Source: Acidobacteriota bacterium | GTDB lineage: Bacteria > Acidobacteriota > Terriglobia > Terriglobales > Acidobacteriaceae | Length of the DNA stretch: 64,000 bases | Direction: 5' to 3' | Assembly: GCA_013289765.1 (NCBI GenBank) | Contig: JABCZI010000006.1 | Span: forward strand, 186,001 to 250,000 | The notes under the pieces: generated by a model | The model's input: the letters and a program-made list of their open reading frames with translations, nothing else | The model's database searches: none | Told to the model about the DNA's origin: nothing | Program-made: the position numbers and the translations under genes | Shown here: piece by piece, positions 58,520 through 64,000 of the stretch | Numbering within the stretch: position 1 is the first letter of the stretch | Layout: the number at the start of each line of letters is the position of its first letter

Positions 58520-59392
58520 ATGTCCACTAACTCAACCAATCACGACAGCTTTCTTCCTGCCATGTCCGCCATTGCGCGCGAAGCGGGCGCATTGCTGATG
58601 GATTATTTTTCACAGCACCTCAAGATCGAATATAAGGGCGACGCCGACTTGGTCACCGCGGCAGATCGTGCCTCGGAGGTGCTAATCCGCGAACGCATTC
58701 GCGAGCAATGGCCCACGCACGATGTTCTCGGTGAAGAGCAGGGACTGAGTGATCAAGGCAGCGACTATCGCTGGTATATCGATCCGCTGGACGGCACTAC
58801 GAACTTCGCCCACGGATTCCCGGTGTTCTGCGTTTCCATGGGTCTGGAGCGCCGGGGTCTGGAGCGCCGGTCTTCTGCACAAGACGGCGAACGCATTGCC
58901 GCGGTGATTTACGATCCGACCCGCGATGAATTATTTTCCGCAGAGCAGGGAAGCGGCGCGCATCTTAATGGCGAGCCCATCCATGTGTCGAAAACGGCGG
59001 CGTTGAAAGATTCCCTTCTGGCTACCGGGTTTCCGAGTCGAAAGCGGCACAAGAATCCGAACATTTATTTTTATCACCAGATTACATTGCACTCGCACGG
59101 TGTGCGCCGGGCGGGCTCGGCCGCCCTCGATTTATGCAACGTCGCCGCGGGACGTTTCGATGGCTTCTGGGAATTTAACCTGAATCCATGGGACACCGCG
59201 GCGGGCGTTCTGATCGTGCAAGAGGCGGGCGGAAGAGTTACCCGCTTCGACAGATCGCCGTTCGAACTCAACAGCCGTGAGACCGTGGCTTCGAATGGAC
59301 TGATTCATGACGCGCTGCTGCAAGAGTTCCAGGAAATCTTTGGTGGAAGAGGCCTCGAGGCCTTGCCGGATCCGCGTGAGTACAAGCGATAG
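58520..59392 (+). CDS. inositol monophosphatase-family phosphatase (SuhB-like)
   Basis: A 290-residue Mg-dependent phosphatase. Metal residues are in VTAADRASE, LGEEQGL, the DPLDGTTNF motif and NPWDTAAGVLIVQEAGG. Length is slightly above the family norm because of GLERRGLERRS, produced by a 15-bp tandem duplication near 58843. Members hydrolyse inositol phosphates or act on related polyol phosphates; substrate unknown. No obvious ribosome site; the ATG at 58520 starts the family domain well. Confidence 0.9.
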   Translation: MSTNSTNHDSFLPAMSAIAREAGALLMDYFSQHLKIEYKGDADLVTAADRASEVLIRERIREQWPTHDVLGEEQGLSDQGSDYRWYIDPLDGTTNFAHGFPVFCVSMGLERRGLERRSSAQDGERIAAVIYDPTRDELFSAEQGSGAHLNGEPIHVSKTAALKDSLLATGFPSRKRHKNPNIYFYHQITLHSHGVRRAGSAALDLCNVAAGRFDGFWEFNLNPWDTAAGVLIVQEAGGRVTRFDRSPFELNSRETVASNGLIHDALLQEFQEIFGGRGLEALPDPREYKR

Positions 59393-59501
59393 TTGGGGCG
59401 GCGGTGAATCGCGCGTCTATGAGCTGCCGCGCTACAATAGTTAGGGACGAGCTGCTTCCACCCACGGCCTGTTCCAAATCTTTCGTTCCGACGGGTTCAA
59501 C

Positions 59502-61535
59502 GTGATCAACTCTCTCCTGGAACGCCAAATCGAAAAGCGCCCTGACAAGGTCCGTTTGGAAGGACGCATTCTCTTTCTTACCGAAGATCCCGAACTGATC
59601 AAACGGCAACTGGCCGGGGAAGACTTGCCATGGGACACGAAGAATCCCGAAAATAATCCCAAGCTGCGCGACGACATCTCGACCGACGAAATCACTCCGG
59701 CGCACTACTGCTTTTACTTTGACGAGACGCTGGGCGAGATTCCTTATTTAGGGCTCAAGTGCGGCAATGTCACGCCGATCGGTCGTGGCGAAGTGAAGCG
59801 CGGGGGATTTGTTTGCGCGGTCAGTGGCAAGCGGCGCGGCAAAGGATCGAGCCGCGAGCAGTCGCCGTACGCGGAAATGTGCGCCGGCATTCAGGTGGTG
59901 ATCGCGGAAAATATCGAACGTATTTACAAACAGAATTGCCAGAACCTCGGCGTGCTGACTTCGACCGATTTTTCGTTGATTGAGAGGATTCGCGGCGGGG
60001 AAGAGATTGCGCTCTCCGAGTTTACTGCCGGAGAAGACGACATCACGCGGCAGGTTATTGAGTATGGGGGGCTGTTTCCGTTCAATGTGGCTCGCATGCA
60101 AAAGAAAGTATTTCTGCCGTCGATCAAATCCGGCAAGCGTGCCATGACGTTGGCAGAGAAAATTTTTGCCCGACATATGCTGAACGAGAAGGGCGAGGTG
60201 GGCGTGCCCGCTGTAAAGCCCGGCGATACAGGATTCGCTCAAGCCGATTTGCGGTTCAGCCACGAGTACGTGACTCCGATGGCCGCAATCTTTTTCGAGC
60301 GCTACGTCGGCAAGGATGCGAAAGTAAACGATGCCTCAAGCATCATCTTCTTCCGCGATCACCTGACCTTCCTCGATGAAGTGATCTCGGAGGAGAAGAA
60401 GAAGCTTGGCCTGCTCGATCTCGCAACTCAACTCAAGCTCAAGCAGCAGGACTTCGCTGCTAAGCAAGGAATCAAGTTGCACGGCGAATTGAAAGACCGC
60501 AAGGGCTCGGAGGGCATTTGCCACTCGATCGTGCTCGAAAGCTACGCGCTGCCTGGCCAATTGAATATTGGTTCGGACTCGCACACTCCGCACGTGGGAG
60601 CAATTGGCTGCGTCGCTTTCGGTATCGGCACGACGGACGTCTTCAATAGCTGGATCACGAAAGACGTTCGGGTGAAGGTGCCGGAATCGGTGAGAATCGT
60701 GATTCGTGGCAAGAAGCTTGAGAACGTCACCGCGAAGGATTTCATCCTGAAGATTCTCAGCCTGGATTACGTTCGCAGCGGCAAAGCACTCGCCAAAGTT
60801 ATGGAGTATGCGGGCGAAGCCATGGAAGCACTCAGCGTAGATGAGCGCGCGACCATGACGAATATGGCCGCCGAGATCGGCGGTTTCACCGGCATCGTCG
60901 CGCCTGACAAGAAGGCCGTAGACTTTTTGGTGGGACGGCGTGGCATGGAGCGCAAGAAAGCTGAGGCCATGATCGATGGCTTGTACAGCGATCCGGATGC
61001 GCAGTACGCGCACGTGATCGAGCTCGACGCGGCTGAGATTACGCCGATGGTTGCAACGCCGGGCGACCCTGGCAATGGAAAATATGTGCGTGAGCTGAAC
61101 ACTCCGGTGCCGGTGGAGATTGCATACGGCGGCACTTGCACTGCCGGAAAGAACGAAGACATGGACATGTACGCCGCCGTGCTTTCCGCTGCGCTAAAGC
61201 AGGGCAAGCGTGTGGCCGATTCGGTGAAGTTCTATATCCAGTTCGGTTCGCAGGAGACGCGGGAATACTGCCTGCGCCAGGGCTATCTGGATGTGTTTCA
61301 AAAGGCCGGCGCGATCGTGATTGAGCCCAGTTGCGGAGCCTGCATCAATGCCGGGCCGGGAGTATCCACCCGCCCCGATCAGGTGGTCATCAGCGCCCAG
61401 AATCGCAACTTCCCGGGAAGGAGTGGTCCAGGACAGATGTATCTGGCTTCGCCTTTCACGGTCGCGGCCAGTGCGGTCGCGGGCTACATCGTGGAGTACG
61501 AACCGAGCAGCGCCAGGGAGTTAGTGGGCGCCTAG
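59502..61535 (+). CDS. aconitase-family hydratase with swivel domain first
   Basis: A 677-residue [4Fe-4S] hydratase, starting at GTG 59502. The swivel (LeuD-like) domain comes first (RDDISTDEITPAHYCFYF, RGKGSSREQSPYAEMCAGI), then the catalytic domain (TLAEKIFARHM, IGSDSHTPHVGAIGC, GGTCTAGKNEDMDM, EPSCGACINAGPG). The three Cys cluster ligands are in GGTCTAG and CGAC, equivalent to AcnA's SCTN and CGPC. Domain order matches AcnB without its N-terminal HEAT-like domain. It may be an aconitase or a related hydro-lyase; substrate specificity is not settled by sequence. Confidence 0.85.
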   Translation: MINSLLERQIEKRPDKVRLEGRILFLTEDPELIKRQLAGEDLPWDTKNPENNPKLRDDISTDEITPAHYCFYFDETLGEIPYLGLKCGNVTPIGRGEVKRGGFVCAVSGKRRGKGSSREQSPYAEMCAGIQVVIAENIERIYKQNCQNLGVLTSTDFSLIERIRGGEEIALSEFTAGEDDITRQVIEYGGLFPFNVARMQKKVFLPSIKSGKRAMTLAEKIFARHMLNEKGEVGVPAVKPGDTGFAQADLRFSHEYVTPMAAIFFERYVGKDAKVNDASSIIFFRDHLTFLDEVISEEKKKLGLLDLATQLKLKQQDFAAKQGIKLHGELKDRKGSEGICHSIVLESYALPGQLNIGSDSHTPHVGAIGCVAFGIGTTDVFNSWITKDVRVKVPESVRIVIRGKKLENVTAKDFILKILSLDYVRSGKALAKVMEYAGEAMEALSVDERATMTNMAAEIGGFTGIVAPDKKAVDFLVGRRGMERKKAEAMIDGLYSDPDAQYAHVIELDAAEITPMVATPGDPGNGKYVRELNTPVPVEIAYGGTCTAGKNEDMDMYAAVLSAALKQGKRVADSVKFYIQFGSQETREYCLRQGYLDVFQKAGAIVIEPSCGACINAGPGVSTRPDQVVISAQNRNFPGRSGPGQMYLASPFTVAASAVAGYIVEYEPSSARELVGA

Positions 61536-61725
61536 CGTTAGTATCGTTTCTGGTAAGTGGTTGATTTCAAGCGGGGTGGCTGAAATGAGCCACTGCCAAA
61601 CCTGCAACTTTTTCCTTAGATTCGAGTTCAAATAGGTAGGCAGTTCAGATTGAAGATTCAATCCGAAAGGCCTGCGGGTCCGAAGCTTTAAAGTTAGAGG
61701 CGGACCCGAGACAAGGGGGTTCACC

Positions 61726-62247
61726 ATGCGTTACCTAAAATATTTGGCTCTGGTTGGTGTTCTGTTAGTCCCGTTGGCTTATTCCCAGGCACAGGTCAGC
61801 GTGGGCGTTGGATTCGGTCCGGGCTACATTGGCGCCGCGCCCATTTGCGATTATGGATACTACAACTATTACCCATACGCGTGCGCGCCCTATGGCTATT
61901 ACGGACCTGATTGGTTCGCAGGTGGAGTCTTCATCGGCGCCGGTCCGTGGTATCACGGGTACTGGGGCGGTGGCTGGGGTTACGGACGCGGCTACTACGG
62001 TCGCGGAGGATGGGGCGGTTATGGACGCGGCGGCTATTATGGTCGGGGCGGCTATGCTGGACGCGGATATGTTGGCCACGGTTATGCTGGACAAGGCTAC
62101 GCACGTGGTGGCGCGAGCGGCTTCCGGGGCGGTTCGGTTGGCGGCGGATTCCACGGCGGTGGTGGTGGATTCCACGGTGGCGGAGGTGGCGGATTCCACG
62201 GAGGTGGCGGTGGTGGCTTCCACGGCGGCGGAGGCGGACACCGGTAA
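61726..62247 (+). CDS. Gly/Tyr/His-rich secreted protein
   Basis: A 173-residue exported protein: signal peptide (YLKYLALVGVLLVPLAYSQA) and a mature part of Tyr-Gly-rich (YGYYGPDWFAGG, YGRGYYGRGGWGGYGRGG) and finally FHGGGGG repeats, four copies ending GGGGHR. Such proteins are common in acidobacteria; the repeats suggest a flexible, possibly metal-binding or surface role. AAGGGGG precedes the ATG. Composition is far from the neighbouring genes, as expected for a low-complexity protein. Confidence 0.72.
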   Translation: MRYLKYLALVGVLLVPLAYSQAQVSVGVGFGPGYIGAAPICDYGYYNYYPYACAPYGYYGPDWFAGGVFIGAGPWYHGYWGGGWGYGRGYYGRGGWGGYGRGGYYGRGGYAGRGYVGHGYAGQGYARGGASGFRGGSVGGGFHGGGGGFHGGGGGGFHGGGGGGFHGGGGGHR

Positions 62248-62280
62248 TTTGTGATCGGTACTGAACGTCAGAGCGACAAG

Positions 62281-62315
62281 CGGCCGGCAGCGGAAGCTGC
62301 CGGCCGTTTCTTCTT
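62281..62315 (+). terminator. Rho-independent terminator after the Gly-rich gene
   Basis: CGGCCGGCAGC (62281-62291) pairs perfectly with GCTGCCGGCCG (62296-62306) around GGAA, followed by TTTCTTCTT. It sits 34 bases after the stop. Confidence 0.92.
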
Positions 62316-62456
62316 GCCGGTTCCTAAATCAGCACGGGCTCAGAAATTCGCTCAAGAAGTCTGTACCGCAGCCTCAGTTTCTTGCTAGAATGTGCGGTTC
62401 GCGGTGCAGCGCCAGTAGTAAAATGGCTGTATAGATTCCAGGAGAGCCACAATCTT

Positions 62457-62717
62457 ATGACCTACGTAATTGCAGAGCCTTGCATCAACACCAAAGACAC
62501 AGCATGCGTCGACGCGTGTCCGGTGGACTGCATTCATCCCAAGAAGGACGATCCCAAGCATGCGGCGGAGCCATTGCTTTATATCGATCCTGTCGAGTGC
62601 ATAGATTGTGGCGCATGCGTGCCCGTGTGTCCGGTCTCGGCGATCTTCGCCCTGGATGACCTGCCGGAGAAGTGGAACGAATACACCGCGAAAAATGCGG
62701 CCTACTTCGGCCGCTAG
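62457..62717 (+). CDS. ferredoxin with two iron-sulfur clusters
   Basis: An 86-residue electron carrier. Cysteines in CINTKDTACVDACPVDC form the first cluster set and CIDCGACVPVCP the second, as in 7Fe/8Fe ferredoxins of the FdxA type; the first spacing (C-x7-C-x3-C) fits a [3Fe-4S] or [4Fe-4S] site. Acidic residues dominate the linker. The start is the ATG at 62457; an in-frame start at 62382 has no ribosome site. AGGAG lies 12 bases upstream. It could donate electrons to several reductases. Confidence 0.93.
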   Translation: MTYVIAEPCINTKDTACVDACPVDCIHPKKDDPKHAAEPLLYIDPVECIDCGACVPVCPVSAIFALDDLPEKWNEYTAKNAAYFGR

Positions 62718-62767
62718 AGAAACGTAAGTTCTTATTCGAACACCGGCGCGCGCCCTCTTTTTTGTGC

Positions 62768-63223
62768 TTACATTTTGTTGAAGGTGAAGGTTCCCTGGCC
62801 GCTGCACGCTGTCGATCCGCTCAAAATCCACGTGCCAGTCAATGTGTTGTTGGGGCCAACCCCGCCTTGAAGAGTTAGCGTCGCGTTATTAGCGTTGGTT
62901 GAGTTTATGGTCATTCCAAATGTCCCGGTGACGTTTCCATTGAAATTCCCGCTCAGAGTGAAAGTGCCTGCCTCAGACGTTTCCCCCGACACAAAACACG
63001 AGCCGGTAGATGTAAATGTAAAATTCGAGATGCTGAGCCCGCCTCCGCTAGTTTCGGCAAACGTCGTGGTGAAGGCGTAGATGGTGGGCCCAGTTGGTGT
63101 ACTGGTCAGGCTGGCGCTCCAGTTGCCATTCACGTTGGTGGAATTTGATCCGTTGCTGCTGCTACAGCCCACCATCGCGATTCCCACCGCTAAAAGAATG
63201 ATGATCCCTATCGCTTTATGCAC
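62768..63223 (-). CDS. lipoprotein of unknown function
   Basis: A 151-residue lipoprotein: IIILLAVGIAMVGC is the lipobox, with a Ser/Asn-rich tether after Cys20. The mature part is a beta-rich, Thr/Asn/Gly-rich domain (GNWSASLTSTPTGPTIYAFT, SGNFNGNVTGTFGMTIN). GGGAGGGG precedes the ATG. Similar lipoproteins with a repeating NGNWxxxLT motif are common in acidobacteria. Anchored in the outer or inner membrane. Confidence 0.7.
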   Translation of the reverse strand: MHKAIGIIILLAVGIAMVGCSSSNGSNSTNVNGNWSASLTSTPTGPTIYAFTTTFAETSGGGLSISNFTFTSTGSCFVSGETSEAGTFTLSGNFNGNVTGTFGMTINSTNANNATLTLQGGVGPNNTLTGTWILSGSTACSGQGTFTFNKM

Positions 63224-63568
63224 GTCCCCTCCCTAAGTGAATCGTTACCCACAGGAGAGAACACAAAACTCTACAGAGAGTTGCTTGGGAATTGTGGCAG
63301 CGGCACCTGCAAGTCCACGGGCCGGGCTGGCGCGCTACGGGATTCAGTGTATTGCTCGTCTCTCGGCTGTCCACTATCGTTGTCTTCGTAAGCCGGTTAC
63401 TAGAAGTTAGCTTCATGGACGATCATGGGTTAGTGTTCGCAGGAATTGCGACATTCGGACCCTCACGATCGTCCTTCTCTTTTTGCCCCTCATTACTTTC
63501 CTCGGTTGTTTCCATATCCCCACCTCTTCGTTACAATCGTCCCTTACATTGAAACTTGATGGACTTCC
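63224..63568. other. intergenic region before recO
   Basis: These 345 bases separate divergent lipoprotein and recO genes and should carry both promoters. TACAAT at 63532-63537 is a plausible recO -10, but its best -35 (TTGTTT at 63506) is 20 bases away, too far for a standard promoter. No gene is supported. Confidence 0.45.
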
Positions 63569-64000
63569 ATGGCATTGATGGAGTCGGAAGCGATCGTCCT
63601 GCGGACGTATCCGCTACGCGAAGCCGATCTGCTGGTTACTCTGTTCACGCGTGCGGAAGGCAAAGTTCGCGGCGTGGCCCGGTCAGCCAAAAAATCAAAG
63701 CGGCGCTTCGGCGGAGCACTGGAGCCGCTGACCCATGTGCGGGCATTTTATGATATTCGTGAGCGCCAAGAGTTGGCTCGCCTGGATGCCTGCGAAGTTT
63801 TGGAATCTCCGCTGGCCACTGAAGTCAGCTATGCCCGGGCGGTGGCGCTGGCGCACGTAGCCGAGTTGCTGGACGAACTGCTCCCTGATCGCGAAGCCAA
63901 CGACGCCATCTTCCGGCTGACCCTTTCTATTCTTCATGCTTTGGCGGGGCCTGATATGTGGATGCCGGTCACCTATTTTGAGCTCTGGCTCACGCGTCTG
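63569..64000 (+). CDS. recO: DNA repair protein RecO, 5' part
   Basis: The first 144 codons of RecO; the gene runs past the window end. The N-terminal OB fold is clear in EAIVLRTYPLREADLLVTLF and TRAEGKVRGVARSAKKSKRR, followed by FGGALEPLTHVRAFYDIRER and the start of the helical domain. RecO loads RecA onto SSB-coated DNA in recombinational repair. The ATG at 63569 is used; a second ATG at 63578 is also in frame. The reading frame is intact to the last base. Confidence 0.93.
   Translation, partial: MALMESEAIVLRTYPLREADLLVTLFTRAEGKVRGVARSAKKSKRRFGGALEPLTHVRAFYDIRERQELARLDACEVLESPLATEVSYARAVALAHVAELLDELLPDREANDAIFRLTLSILHALAGPDMWMPVTYFELWLTRL

Noticed and set aside
61765..62241. Minus-strand Ser/Ala/Thr-rich frame opposite the Gly-rich gene
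   Set aside because: It arises from the GGC/GGT repeats read in reverse; composition shadows the real repeats.

Overview
The window reads as chromosomal DNA of an acidobacterium, most like the Terriglobia (Koribacter/Sulfotelmatobacter-like soil lineages). The evidence is family content: two secreted GloVer-repeat proteins, an Oar-like TonB-dependent receptor with an N-terminal carboxypeptidase-regulatory domain, a VWFA-related acidobacterial domain protein, an LKGW-type helix-turn-helix protein, a PilMNO-GspE/F/G assembly cluster and many small secreted proteins of unknown function. Assignment to a genus is inference. Most of the window is housekeeping or lineage-typical accessory sequence. 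I see no phage, insertion sequence, CRISPR array or integrase.

Layout. 1-1.4 kb: end of a molybdate ABC transporter (modB fragment, modC). 1.6-8 kb: a secreted beta-propeller protein, a GT39-like membrane glycosyltransferase, small proteins (DUF3467, GAF, HTH) and tRNA-Leu(UAG). 8.2-8.7 kb: an IscA/ErpA-type Fe-S carrier with a clear extended -10 promoter and a cUUCGg terminator. 8.7-15.6 kb, minus strand: a seven-gene type IV pilus/type II secretion-like operon (gspF, gspE, pilM, pilN, pilO, a PilP/GspC-like gene, a GspG-like pseudopilin). 15.9-26.4 kb: LolA-like protein, M20 peptidase, alpha/beta hydrolase, glycerate 2-kinase facing a beta-hydroxyacid dehydrogenase, MBL-fold hydrolase, fatty acid desaturase, a histidine kinase/response regulator pair, a PadR regulator and a Cdd1-like HhH protein. 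26.5-31.3 kb: VOC protein, an ABC exporter pair and a secreted amidase. 31.7-36.3 kb: a GloVer protein and an accessory patch with two NTF2-like paralogues flanking a GlsB/YeaQ-type membrane protein.

36.6-42.9 kb, minus strand: glutamine synthetase, then a compact four-gene set with an HEYAH peptidase-TPR protein, a zinc-ribbon M50 membrane protease and two membrane proteins of unknown function. 43-47.4 kb: RimI-like acetyltransferase, prephenate dehydratase, a secreted HEVGEW protein and a Tat-exported hemerythrin. 47.6-53.6 kb: lon behind an exact HAIR (HspR) operator, a second GloVer protein, a MoaD-MoaE fusion and a VWA protein. 53.9-64 kb: the large Oar-like receptor, an Hfq-like protein, inositol monophosphatase, an aconitase-family enzyme with AcnB-like domain order but no HEAT domain, a Gly/His-rich secreted protein, a 7Fe/8Fe ferredoxin, a lipoprotein and the 5' part of recO, cut by the window end.

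Functional links: modBC and the MoaD-MoaE fusion both serve molybdenum use. The IscA-type carrier, ferredoxin and aconitase-family enzyme are Fe-S proteins. Glycerate kinase and the dehydrogenase beside it could be consecutive steps from tartronate semialdehyde to phosphoglycerate. The most distinctive regulatory signal is the exact CTTGAGT-N7-ACTCAAG element before lon, which also overlaps the Shine-Dalgarno sequence. No clearly undescribed multi-gene system was found; the best candidates are the four-gene membrane-protease cluster and the NTF2/GlsB patch.
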